Source: Flavicella sp963932955 (GTDB lineage Bacteria; Bacteroidota; Bacteroidia; Flavobacteriales; Flavobacteriaceae). Taken from it: a stretch of 8,991 nt of DNA. Made by a program: the position numbers and the translations under genes. Below, piece after piece: positions 1-7,200 of the stretch. Under the pieces are notes generated by a model, which was not told the DNA's origin, did not search any database, and was given only the letters and a program-made list of their open reading frames with translations. Location: the NCBI GenBank assembly GCA_963932955.1, contig CAWVRK010000031.1, forward strand, positions 1-8,991. Reading direction: 5' to 3'. Within the stretch, counting starts at the first letter, position 1, and each line of letters begins with the position of its first letter.

Positions 1-33
1 CTATTTTTGAGGGGGATAGGGGACTGAAGTCTT

Positions 34-57
34 GTAAAAAAAGAATTATTCTTTTAC
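34..57 (-). terminator. Weak candidate terminator at the end of the pirin gene
   Basis: Read on the minus strand, the arms AAAAGAA and TTCTTTT can pair around the pirin stop codon TAA, and three more T's follow. The stem is almost entirely A-U, so intrinsic termination would be weak. The rest of positions 1-45 shows no gene. Confidence 0.25.
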
Positions 58-915
58 AAAACCCATTTCTCCCTGTTGGTAATCCACGAGGGCTTGTTGT
101 ATTTCTTGCTGACTGTTCATCACAAAGGGACCGTAAGAGACTACTTTCTCTTGCAAAGGAGTACCAGTAAGCACTAAAAAAATACTGCCTTCTTCCGATT
201 GGAGTAAAAAATGGTCTCCATCTTTATTAAAGGTAATCATTTTAATTCCTTCTTCTTCCAAAACTTCCGATTCGTTGATGCGCAATTTTCCTTTGATGAG
301 ATACACCAAGGCTTGGTGTCCTTCTTCGATGTCAATCGAGGTCAATCCTGTAGCTTTGCTTACTCCCCACAACACATTGACGGGCGTCTGAGTTTTGATT
401 TTCCCCTTTGTTCCTTTGTAGCTTCCCGCAACCACTTTGATCTTTATTTCGGAAGCATCACTTTTTATTACAGGCATTTCTTCATGTCGGATGTGTTGGT
501 AGGCGGGCTCCATCATCTTATGGCTACTAGGCAAGTTCAACCACAACTGAATGCCTTCGAGCGCCCCTCCTTTTTGCACAAAATCTTTCGTTGGTCCTTC
601 AGCATGTACAATTCCTTTTCCCGCTGTAGTCCATTGTACATCTCCCGCTTTGACAACGCTTTGATTCCCAAGTGAATCTCGGTGCAGTTGCTCTCCTTGA
701 ACCAAGAGCGTAATGGGCTCAAAGCCTCGGTGTGGGTGCGGCCCCAAATCAAAAGGATTGCTCTCCGCATTTATCTGATAAGGTCCGTAGTGATGGAGGA
801 GTATAAATGGATCGACATCGTTGATTTGAATACTCGGCAAAGGTTGTCTCAGGCGAATGGGCCCCATGTTGACAAAGTTGCTTGTGCTCTTATTTTTGAC
901 GGTACTTCTTTTCAT
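46..915 (-). CDS. Pirin family protein (bicupin, possible quercetinase-like)
   Basis: This 289-residue protein is a pirin of the usual two-cupin length. The N-terminal cupin has the family's metal-ligand pattern: His60 and His62 in GPHPHRGFE, then His104 and Glu106 in GKGIVHAEGP. These align with the iron-binding His-x-His and His-x-Glu pairs of human pirin and E. coli YhhW. The C-terminal part ends in a typical Pirin_C stretch (GTPLQEKVVSYGPFVMN, about 252-268). Family members are cytoplasmic; some cleave quercetin-like flavonols and others act as redox-responsive regulators, so the substrate here is unknown. ATG at 915 is taken as the start; Met17 is a possible later one. The gene lies 62 nt downstream of the marR-like gene on the same strand, with no obvious promoter between, so it may be the third gene of a redox operon. 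Confidence 0.93.
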   Translation of the reverse strand: MKRSTVKNKSTSNFVNMGPIRLRQPLPSIQINDVDPFILLHHYGPYQINAESNPFDLGPHPHRGFEPITLLVQGEQLHRDSLGNQSVVKAGDVQWTTAGKGIVHAEGPTKDFVQKGGALEGIQLWLNLPSSHKMMEPAYQHIRHEEMPVIKSDASEIKIKVVAGSYKGTKGKIKTQTPVNVLWGVSKATGLTSIDIEEGHQALVYLIKGKLRINESEVLEEEGIKMITFNKDGDHFLLQSEEGSIFLVLTGTPLQEKVVSYGPFVMNSQQEIQQALVDYQQGEMGFVKE

Positions 916-977
916 AAGGTGAACTTTAAATTCTGTATTTCTATTGGGCGTGAATTAAATGAGTGAAGCGTTCAATT

Positions 978-1415
978 CTAATGTAGTTTGTCTAGCAAAA
1001 AATTCAACTGTTTGGCTTCTTGCGCCGTCAACGGATCCATAAAACGCTCAATTTTATGGATGGGAATGGTTTCTAAAAGCGACAACCCCAATTTTGTGAT
1101 TCCTATATAGACCACCCTTCGGTCATTTTCACAACGGTGCCGATAGACAAAATCTTTAAGGCAGAGCTTATCTACCAAACGCGTTGTATTAGGCGATTTT
1201 TCTACCATCCGTTCTTTGACAGTCTGGACTGGTATTGGATCTTTTGCCCCCCTCAGAATTCGCAAAATATTGTATTGTTGCATCGAAATGTCAAAAGGAT
1301 TTAAAATAGCCGAAGTCTTGTTAGCTATCCAATTGGCTGTATATTTGATATGCACCAATGCTTTTGCATTTTCCGAAGGAAAAGTCGATTGAATTTCTTT
1401 GGAGATATTTCCCAT
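978..1415 (-). CDS. MarR family winged-helix transcriptional regulator
   Basis: The product is 145 residues from the ATG at 1415, normal for MarR proteins. A helical N-terminus leads into the DNA-binding domain: a recognition-helix region at about 73-88 (KSPNTTRLVDKLCLKD), then the wing with the family signature CENDRRVVYIGITKLG at 95-110. A C-terminal dimerisation helix follows from about 128. A TTG at 1430 would add five residues and overlap the reductase gene by 11 nt. I prefer the ATG because it lies just 4 nt after the reductase stop and needs no overlap. Cys85 and Cys95 sit in the DNA-binding region; redox sensing by them is only a guess. Adjacency to a flavin reductase and a pirin suggests local regulation in response to electrophiles or quinones. 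The likely operator is in the 1957-2090 gap. Confidence 0.93.
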   Translation of the reverse strand: MGNISKEIQSTFPSENAKALVHIKYTANWIANKTSAILNPFDISMQQYNILRILRGAKDPIPVQTVKERMVEKSPNTTRLVDKLCLKDFVYRHRCENDRRVVYIGITKLGLSLLETIPIHKIERFMDPLTAQEAKQLNFLLDKLH

Positions 1416-1419
1416 AGGT

Positions 1420-1956
1420 CTAGGCGTCAATTGTTTTTTGAAAAAGCGTGATTTGTTCGAACAGCTGTTTTTTTAGAAAGGCATCTGTGATGTCAGAATC
1501 TATAAAATTTTCGTAGAAGGAAGGCAAGGAAAAAGTACCCGTAATTTTGGCTCCCATGTACGGAAATCTTGATGCTGCCGCTTCCAAAACAGACTTTCCC
1601 CCTCGCGCTCCAGGAGACGTCGCAAGTAACAAAACAGGCTTTTCGCGCCATACCTTTCCCTGAATCCGGCTCAACCAGTCAAAAGCATTTTTAAAAGCAG
1701 CCGAATAAGAGCCATTATGTTCTGCCAAGGAAACGACAAAACCGTCTGCACTTTCAAAAACGGCATTCAATTTTTTTAATTCAGAAGGCATGCCATTCGC
1801 TTCCTCCAAATCCACACTGTAGATTGGCAAATCGTAGGCATTCAGCTCTACCACGGTCACTGCGGAGTTTCTCAGCTGCGCTGCCGCGTACTTGGCCAAT
1901 TGTTTGTTGATCGATTTTCGGCTGTTACTTCCACCTAAAGCGATAATTTTTTTCAT
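1420..1956 (-). CDS. NAD(P)H-dependent FMN reductase family protein
   Basis: This is a 178-residue flavodoxin-fold enzyme of the FMN_red family (azoreductase/chromate reductase/quinone reductase-like). An early phosphate-binding loop GSNSRKS lies at 9-15 after the first beta strand. The characteristic segment AEHNGSYSAAFKNAFDWLSR spans 78-97, and ATSPGARGGKSVLEAA spans 112-127. Such enzymes reduce FMN, quinones or azo compounds with NAD(P)H in the cytoplasm. The frame stays open upstream to 2091, but those 45 extra residues would be read through the promoter and operator and are not family-like. Met at 1956, directly before KKIIALGGSNS, is therefore the start. There is no Shine-Dalgarno. It is the first gene of the leftward operon and probably controlled by the MarR protein encoded next to it. 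Confidence 0.93.
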   Translation of the reverse strand: MKKIIALGGSNSRKSINKQLAKYAAAQLRNSAVTVVELNAYDLPIYSVDLEEANGMPSELKKLNAVFESADGFVVSLAEHNGSYSAAFKNAFDWLSRIQGKVWREKPVLLLATSPGARGGKSVLEAAASRFPYMGAKITGTFSLPSFYENFIDSDITDAFLKKQLFEQITLFQKTIDA

Positions 1957-1972
1957 GTTTTTATTTTTGAAG

Positions 1973-1991
1973 TACCCTACAAAGGTAGGTA
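1973..1991. promoter_or_regulatory. Imperfect inverted repeat, possible second operator site
   Basis: The arms TACCCTAC (1973-1980) and GTAGGTA (1985-1991) flank AAAG. The right arm lacks one base relative to a perfect complement. The dyad covers the reductase -7 element and shares the core TACCCT with the perfect palindrome; the two TACCCT cores start 32 bp apart, about three helical turns. Confidence 0.4.
1980..1987 (-). promoter_or_regulatory. Flavobacterial -7 promoter element for the reductase-marR operon
   Basis: Read on the minus strand this is TACCTTTG, a perfect match to TAnnTTTG, and it ends 23 nt upstream of the reductase ATG. No TTG is found 17-23 nt further upstream; that region is instead covered by the perfect palindrome at 2004-2030. 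Confidence 0.6.
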
Positions 1992-2003
1992 AAAAAAATA
2001 TAA

Positions 2004-2030
2004 TTACCCTGTAAAATAAAAACAGGGTAA
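2004..2030. promoter_or_regulatory. Perfect 9+9 bp palindrome, likely MarR operator
   Basis: The arms TTACCCTGT (2004-2012) and ACAGGGTAA (2022-2030) are exact reverse complements separated by 9 nt of A/T. The dyad sits where the -33 region of the leftward promoter should be, upstream of an operon that encodes a MarR protein. It could also affect the rightward carboxylase promoter. A transcription terminator is unlikely, because neither flanking gene is transcribed towards it. Assignment to this particular MarR protein is inference from position. Confidence 0.55.
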
Positions 2031-2090
2031 CTAAAGAAGTGTTTGTCAGGACTATTTTGTAATTTAGCCGCATCAAAACAATGCACCTCA

Positions 2091-3719
2091 ATGGATATCA
2101 ATTTCAATACAAATGAAGATTTCAACAAACTTCAAACTTCAGATTTAAGAAAGAAACTTCATAAAATCTACCAAGGTGGTGGGGAGAAAAAAATCAAAAA
2201 AATTCACGCAAAAGGAAAGTTAACGGCTCGAGAACGCATCGCTTACCTCTTAGACAGTGACGAAGCTGCGATTGAGATTGGTGCATTTGCGGGGGAAGGC
2301 ATGTACAAGGAACACGGAGGCTGCCCTTCTGGAGGTGTCGTGGTAAAGATTGGACATGTTTCAGGAAAGCAATGCATTGTGGTTGCCAATGACGCAACTG
2401 TCAAGGCAGGTTCCTGGTTTCCTATTACGGCAAAGAAAAATTTGCGCGCCCAAGAAATTGCGATGGAAAACAAAATTCCCATCATTTACTTGGTCGACAG
2501 TGCCGGGGTATACCTTCCGATGCAAGACGAAATTTTTCCCGACAAAGAACATTTTGGACGGATTTTTAGAAACAATGCTTTGATGAGCAGTATGGGAATC
2601 ACTCAGATTTCGGCTGTCATGGGGAGCTGTGTTGCTGGCGGTGCATATTTGCCCATCATGAGCGACGAAGCGTTGATCGTCGACAAAACAGGGAGCATCT
2701 TTTTGGCGGGTAGTTATTTGGTCAAAGCGGCGATAGGCGAAAGCATCGACAACGAAACTTTGGGAGGAGCGACGACCCATTGTGAAATTTCTGGAGTTAC
2801 AGACTACAAGTCCAAAGACGACAAAGACGCACTGGACACCATCAAAAATATCATCGATAAAATTGGAGATTTTGACAGTGCCGGCTTCAACCGAGCAGCG
2901 TCAAAAGAACCCACTGAAAATCCCGAAGATATTTTTGGAATCCTGCCCAAGTTGAGAACAGACCAATACGACATGAATGAAATCATCAAACGCTTGGTAG
3001 ACGACTCTCAATTTGAACCTTACAAAGACGGGCACGGCAAAACATTGATTTGCGGATACGCACGCATCGATGGATGGGCAGTGGGCATCATTGCCAATCA
3101 AAGAAAAGTCGTCAAGACTGCCAAAAAAGAAATGCAATTTGGTGGCGTGATCTATTCAGACAGCGCAGACAAAGCAACTCGGTTTATTGCCAACTGCAAT
3201 CAAAAGAAAATTCCATTGGTTTTTTTACAAGACGTCACTGGGTTTATGGTAGGAAGTAAATCGGAGCATGGAGGCATTATCAAGGACGGCGCAAAGATGG
3301 TAAACGCTGTCAGTAACACGGTCGTCCCAAAATTTACCATTGTCATCGGAAATTCTTATGGCGCTGGAAATTACGCCATGTGCGGAAAAGCCTACGATCC
3401 GCGATTGATCTGTGCTTGGCCCAGTGCTCGACTGGCCGTGATGGGTGGCACACAAGCCGCGAAAGTCCTGTTACAAATAGAAACCGCTTCGTTAAAGAAA
3501 AAAGGAGAAATCATTACTCCTGAACGCGAACAAGAGATTCTAAAATCCATTGAAGATCGGTATGCAAAACAGACCTCTCCTTATTATGCTGCAGCACATC
3601 TTTGGACCGACGGGGTGATCCATCCCTTGGACACTAGAAAATGGATCAGCACCGGAATTGAAGCGGCCAACCATGCGCCGATAGAAAAAAAGTTCAATTT
3701 GGGGATTCTTCAAGTATAA
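2091..3719 (+). CDS. Acyl-CoA carboxylase carboxyltransferase (beta) subunit, methylcrotonyl-CoA carboxylase type
   Basis: The 542-residue protein is the carboxyltransferase half of a biotin-dependent acyl-CoA carboxylase, which moves CO2 from carboxybiotin to an acyl-CoA. It has the two crotonase-like halves of the family. The N-half (about 35-285) includes KLTARERIAYLLD (43-55), GGCPSGGVVVKIG (76-88) and the oxyanion-type segment GSCVAGGAYLPIMSDEA (178-194). The C-half (about 295-540) includes DVTGFMVG (381-388) and GNSYGAGNYAMCGKAYDPRL (420-439). The GGAYLPIMSDEALIV wording and overall length fit methylcrotonyl-/geranyl-CoA carboxylase beta subunits better than propionyl-CoA carboxylase, but substrate is not proven. 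ATG at 2091 is chosen over an in-frame TTG at 2043 because homologues begin near MDINFN. No biotin carboxylase or biotin carrier gene is in the window. Confidence 0.93.
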   Translation: MDINFNTNEDFNKLQTSDLRKKLHKIYQGGGEKKIKKIHAKGKLTARERIAYLLDSDEAAIEIGAFAGEGMYKEHGGCPSGGVVVKIGHVSGKQCIVVANDATVKAGSWFPITAKKNLRAQEIAMENKIPIIYLVDSAGVYLPMQDEIFPDKEHFGRIFRNNALMSSMGITQISAVMGSCVAGGAYLPIMSDEALIVDKTGSIFLAGSYLVKAAIGESIDNETLGGATTHCEISGVTDYKSKDDKDALDTIKNIIDKIGDFDSAGFNRAASKEPTENPEDIFGILPKLRTDQYDMNEIIKRLVDDSQFEPYKDGHGKTLICGYARIDGWAVGIIANQRKVVKTAKKEMQFGGVIYSDSADKATRFIANCNQKKIPLVFLQDVTGFMVGSKSEHGGIIKDGAKMVNAVSNTVVPKFTIVIGNSYGAGNYAMCGKAYDPRLICAWPSARLAVMGGTQAAKVLLQIETASLKKKGEIITPEREQEILKSIEDRYAKQTSPYYAAAHLWTDGVIHPLDTRKWISTGIEAANHAPIEKKFNLGILQV

Positions 3720-3739
3720 ATTTGAAAACATTTTTTTTT
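3709..3739 (+). terminator. Weak candidate terminator after the carboxylase gene
   Basis: TTCAA (3709-3713) can pair with TTGAA (3722-3726) around the stop codon, and a run of nine T's follows at 3731-3739. The stem is only 5 bp with a 5-nt gap before the T-run, so this is a weak call. It is supported mainly by the new promoter element that follows at 3812. Confidence 0.3.
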
Positions 3740-3811
3740 AATTGCTTTCTTAACACGTTAGAATCATCCAAATTAAATCCTTCTGAGCGGCCTTCTTTTT
3801 CCAATATGTCT

Positions 3812-3819
3812 TAATTTTG
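3812..3819 (+). promoter_or_regulatory. Flavobacterial -7 promoter element for pta-ackA
   Basis: TAATTTTG matches TAnnTTTG exactly and ends 18 nt before the pta ATG. No TTG is visible 17-23 nt upstream, so the -33 element is absent or degenerate. The rest of the 3720-3837 gap shows only the T-run after the carboxylase gene. Confidence 0.55.
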
Positions 3820-3837
3820 TAGGCAAACTCAAAAGTG

Positions 3838-5922
3838 ATGAACAAAGCGCTATTTATTGCCACTATTGAATCTCACAGTGGAAAATCCTTGATCTCGATG
3901 GGACTGCTTCGGATGATGCTTACAAAATCCAACAAAGTAGGCTATTTCAAACCGGTCGTCAAAGACCGTACACATGACACTCACATTCAAAATGCGCTTG
4001 ATTTTTTCAAACTCGACATGGCCCCTGCAGAGTGTTTTGTTTTCGATCAAAACGAAATAGTTGCCCTTCTTGGCAAAGGCAAACAGGACGAAGTACTCCA
4101 TAAAATCATTGACACTTACAAAAAATTAGAAGCTCGGTTTGACTATGTATTGGTCGAAGGAGGCGATTTTTTTGGAGAAGGAAGCGTCTTAGACTTGGAT
4201 TTGAATTTGGCCATTGCAAAAAACCTAGGCATCCCAGCTTTGTTGGTCGGATCGGGAAAAAACAAACCAATACAGGAGTTTGTCAACAACCTACAACTCG
4301 CCTACCAGTCTTTTGAAGAAAAAGAAGTAGACGTCATCGGATTGATCTCTAACAAAATACTCAAAGAAGACATACAGTCCGTTGCGGAAGCCTTGAAAAA
4401 AGTCATCCCCCCCACTGTACAAATAGATGTCATTCCTGAAAATGACTACCTAGACGCTCCGACCGTAAAAGAAATCTGCGAAGCCCTGAATGGAAAAGTG
4501 CTTTTTGGAACACAATTTCTCAACAATTCCATTGGCAGCTTTAATTCTGGAGCGATGCAATTGCGCAATTATTTGACACGCATCAAAGACAATGCTTTGG
4601 TCGTGACTCCTGGAGACCGTGCAGATCTTATTTTGGGAGCACTGCAAGCAAACGCCTCCTCCAATTATCCAAAAATAGCTGGCATCGTACTTACAGGAGA
4701 CCTTATTCCCGAACCCTCCATTCTAAGTTTGATCGAAGGGGTACAAGCGACTGTTCCCATTCTTTCGGTTGCAGGAGGTACTTTTGAAGCAACAAATAAA
4801 ATAGGGGCCGTGAAGTCCAAAATTTATGCGAGCAACACAAAAAAAATACTGCTTGCATTAGATGTTTTTGACTCCTGTGTAAACGCAGAAGCCCTTGCCA
4901 ATTCCTTGACTTCCTACCAATCGGAAAAAATGACCCCCAACATGTTTCAATACAACATGTTGCAAAAAGTAAAACAAGAAAGAAAACACATCGTACTCCC
5001 GGAGGGAACTGACAAAAGAATCTTGCAAGCAGCAGCTCGATTGCAACTTTTGGACTTGGTGGATTTGACCTTATTGGGCAACCGAAATTCCATTCAACAG
5101 CTTTGTGACCAATACGGCTTGCAGATCGACACAGACAATATCAATATTCTCAATCCGGAAGACTCAATCCACAACGAATCTTTTGTACAGACTTTGGTGG
5201 CTGCCCGAAAGCACAAGGGAATGACAAAAACGATTGCAAAAGACTTGGTCAAAGACGTTTCTTATTTTGGCACTTTGATGGTTTTAAATGGCTTGGCAGA
5301 CGGTATGGTCTCTGGAGCTGCTCACACCACACAGCACACCATAAAGCCCGCCTTGCAACTGATCAAAACAAAGCCGGGCGTCTCTGTAGTTTCTTCTGTT
5401 TTTTTTATGTGTCTTCCCGACCGTGTTTCTGTAATGGGAGACTGTGCCGTCAACCCAAATCCAGATGCCTTACAACTGGCCGAAATAGCGAGTAGTTCCG
5501 CATTTTCTGCAAAAGCTTTTGGCATTGAACCCAAAATAGCCATGCTCTCCTATTCTTCAGGCACCTCCGGAAAAGGAGCAGAAGTGGAAAAAGTGAGAAC
5601 TGCTACTGAATTGGTCCAACAAAAACACCCCGATTTTAAAATCGAAGGACCCATCCAGTACGATGCAGCAGTGGACCCAATTGTGGCAAAAACAAAAATG
5701 CCAAATTCAAAAGTTGCGGGTGAAGCTACCGTGTTGATCTTCCCCGATTTAAATACCGGCAACAATACTTACAAAGCCATTCAAAGAGAAACCGGTTCTT
5801 TGGCCATCGGACCGATGCTACAAGGATTGAACAAACCGGTGAACGATCTGAGCAGAGGGTGTACAGTAGAAGACATATACAACACGATTTTATTAACTGC
5901 CATTCAAGCACAACAAGAATAA
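3838..5922 (+). CDS. pta: Phosphate acetyltransferase, long three-domain form
   Basis: Pta interconverts acetyl-CoA plus phosphate with acetyl-phosphate plus CoA in the cytoplasm. At 694 residues it is the long form, close to E. coli Pta (714). The N-terminal BioD-like P-loop domain (about 1-205) has a Walker-A-like IESHSGKS at 10-17. A DRTGG domain (about 215-325) follows with VVTPGDRADLI at 255-265. The catalytic PTA_PTB domain (about 370-690) shows LPEGTDKRILQAA (387-399), DGMVSGAAHTT (488-498), MLSYSSGTSGKG (569-580) and a closing segment with FPDLNTGNNTYKAIQR (635-650). A GTG at 3835 directly precedes the ATG; the ATG at 3838 gives the expected MNKALFIATIE start. ackA begins 3 nt after the stop, so the two are co-transcribed. 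In long Pta enzymes the N-terminal domains are linked to allosteric control by metabolites. Confidence 0.97.
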   Translation: MNKALFIATIESHSGKSLISMGLLRMMLTKSNKVGYFKPVVKDRTHDTHIQNALDFFKLDMAPAECFVFDQNEIVALLGKGKQDEVLHKIIDTYKKLEARFDYVLVEGGDFFGEGSVLDLDLNLAIAKNLGIPALLVGSGKNKPIQEFVNNLQLAYQSFEEKEVDVIGLISNKILKEDIQSVAEALKKVIPPTVQIDVIPENDYLDAPTVKEICEALNGKVLFGTQFLNNSIGSFNSGAMQLRNYLTRIKDNALVVTPGDRADLILGALQANASSNYPKIAGIVLTGDLIPEPSILSLIEGVQATVPILSVAGGTFEATNKIGAVKSKIYASNTKKILLALDVFDSCVNAEALANSLTSYQSEKMTPNMFQYNMLQKVKQERKHIVLPEGTDKRILQAAARLQLLDLVDLTLLGNRNSIQQLCDQYGLQIDTDNINILNPEDSIHNESFVQTLVAARKHKGMTKTIAKDLVKDVSYFGTLMVLNGLADGMVSGAAHTTQHTIKPALQLIKTKPGVSVVSSVFFMCLPDRVSVMGDCAVNPNPDALQLAEIASSSAFSAKAFGIEPKIAMLSYSSGTSGKGAEVEKVRTATELVQQKHPDFKIEGPIQYDAAVDPIVAKTKMPNSKVAGEATVLIFPDLNTGNNTYKAIQRETGSLAIGPMLQGLNKPVNDLSRGCTVEDIYNTILLTAIQAQQE

Positions 5923-5925
5923 ACA

Positions 5926-7134
5926 ATGAACCTACTTGTTTTAAACGCAGGATCTTCTTCTCTGAAATACCAATTGATTGAAATGCCTTCAGAACGCGTA
6001 AAGTGTATGGGAATAGTGGAACGTATTGGAATGAAAAACGCTTTGTTTTCTCATGAAATTACAACAGAAGTACACAAAGAGACGTTGTTGATCGTGAACC
6101 ACGAACAGGCGCTAAATAAAATTGCAGAGACATTGATGCACCCTGAAATAGGAGTGCTTCAACACGTAGACGAAATTGAAGCGGTCGGTCATCGAGTAGT
6201 TCATGGAGGTGACAAATTCAAAGAAACCGTAGTGGTGACCGAGGAAGTAAAAGACAGCATCCGTGAATTGTTTGCGCTAGCTCCCCTCCACAACCCCGTC
6301 AATCTAAAAGGAATTGAAATCGCCGAAACGGTTTTTACGCGTGCCAAACAAGTGGCAATATTCGACACGGCTTTTCACCAAACCCTCCCAAAAGAAGCCT
6401 ATCAGTATGCTCTTCCAAACGAATACCTTGACGTTCACAAGATCAGAGCCTATGGCTTTCATGGAACAAGTCACAAATACGTATCTGAAAAAGCGATTGC
6501 TTACCTAGGAAAAAAATCAAAACGCATCATCAGCATCCACCTTGGAAACGGTTGTAGCATGTCTGCGATCAAAGAAGGGAAAAGTATTGAAAACTCCTTG
6601 GGATTTGGCCCTATGAATGGATTGGTCATGGGAACCCGCTCGGGTGATCTTGACCCTTCTGTGATTTTTTATCTGAATAAAAAACTCAACAAATCTACTG
6701 CTGAAATCAATGAACTCCTTCAAAAAGAATCCGGTCTGAAAGGCCTGACAGGGTATTCGGATTTAAGAGACATCGAAAAAGCAGCGAACCAAGGAGACGA
6801 AAACTGCCTCAACGCGCTGAAAATAGTGAGTTACCGCATCAAAAAGTTCATCGGTTCTTACACCGCCGTTCTAAACGGTCTAGACGCACTTATTTTCACA
6901 GCCGGTATTGGAGAAAATTCCAGTTTGATGCGTCTTCTTTCTTGCGCAGACTTGGATTACTTGGGCATCGAATTGGATCCAAAAAAGAACGAAATTCGGT
7001 CGAAAGAAATACGAGAAATGCAACAAACAAATGCCCCTGTAAAAATACTTGTGATTCCTACGAATGAAGAGCTTGAAATTGCCAAACAATCGCATGCACT
7101 GCTCAAAAACACAAAAAAAAGCCTAAAGCACTGA
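5926..7134 (+). CDS. ackA: Acetate kinase
   Basis: This 402-residue enzyme of the ASKHA (acetate and sugar kinase/Hsp70/actin) fold converts acetyl-phosphate and ADP to acetate and ATP, reversibly, completing the Pta-AckA route. The family motifs are in order: NAGSSSLKYQ (7-16) with the catalytic-site Asn7; VGHRVVHGG (87-95) with Arg90; FDTAFHQTLP (146-155) with Asp147; GFHGTSHKYV (177-186) with His179; HLGNGCS (205-211); MGTRSGDLDPSV (235-246) with Arg238; FTAGIGENS (324-332); and PTNEELEIA (378-386). All residues expected for substrate and nucleotide binding are present. The stretch before the MGTRSGD motif reads GFGPMNG, where many AckA proteins have GFTPLEG. There is no own promoter or Shine-Dalgarno; translation is probably coupled to pta. 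Confidence 0.97.
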   Translation: MNLLVLNAGSSSLKYQLIEMPSERVKCMGIVERIGMKNALFSHEITTEVHKETLLIVNHEQALNKIAETLMHPEIGVLQHVDEIEAVGHRVVHGGDKFKETVVVTEEVKDSIRELFALAPLHNPVNLKGIEIAETVFTRAKQVAIFDTAFHQTLPKEAYQYALPNEYLDVHKIRAYGFHGTSHKYVSEKAIAYLGKKSKRIISIHLGNGCSMSAIKEGKSIENSLGFGPMNGLVMGTRSGDLDPSVIFYLNKKLNKSTAEINELLQKESGLKGLTGYSDLRDIEKAANQGDENCLNALKIVSYRIKKFIGSYTAVLNGLDALIFTAGIGENSSLMRLLSCADLDYLGIELDPKKNEIRSKEIREMQQTNAPVKILVIPTNEELEIAKQSHALLKNTKKSLKH

Positions 7135-7200
7135 AATCATTTTCTCACTGAGATTGCAACGTGCTAAATTGCATTGCCCTCGGAAAAGACTTGGCAAAAC

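Larger units (their letters stand above)
1957..2090. promoter_or_regulatory. Divergent promoter region between reductase and carboxylase genes
   Basis: This 134-bp gap separates two genes facing away from each other and must carry both promoters. It contains a leftward -7 element and two dyads (listed separately). For the rightward carboxylase gene only imperfect -7 candidates are visible: TATTTTG at 2053-2059, one spacer base short of TAnnTTTG, and TAATTTAG at 2060-2067, one mismatch. A TTTG at 2042-2045 could be the -33 element, but the spacing to either is short. Confidence 0.7.

Noticed and set aside
211..675. 154-residue open frame on the plus strand inside the pirin gene
   Set aside because: It is antisense to a clear family member, has no recognisable motif, and is the usual shadow ORF.
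2043..2090. TTG start for the carboxylase 16 codons upstream
   Set aside because: The extra residues do not match family N-termini, and the region is better explained as promoter; ATG 2091 gives MDINFN.
1957..2091. N-terminal extension of the reductase (45 residues, hydrophobic, from an ATG at 2091)
   Set aside because: It would be translated through the promoter element and both dyads, is not family-like, and the internal Met at 1956 gives the normal FMN_red start.
2361..2780. 139-residue minus-strand open frame inside the carboxylase gene
   Set aside because: It is antisense to strongly conserved carboxyltransferase motifs and has no family resemblance of its own.
7174..7197. TTGCC/GGCAA dyad as an ackA terminator
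   Set aside because: It is a 5-bp stem with a 14-nt loop and no T-run; more likely chance, next to the yebC promoter.
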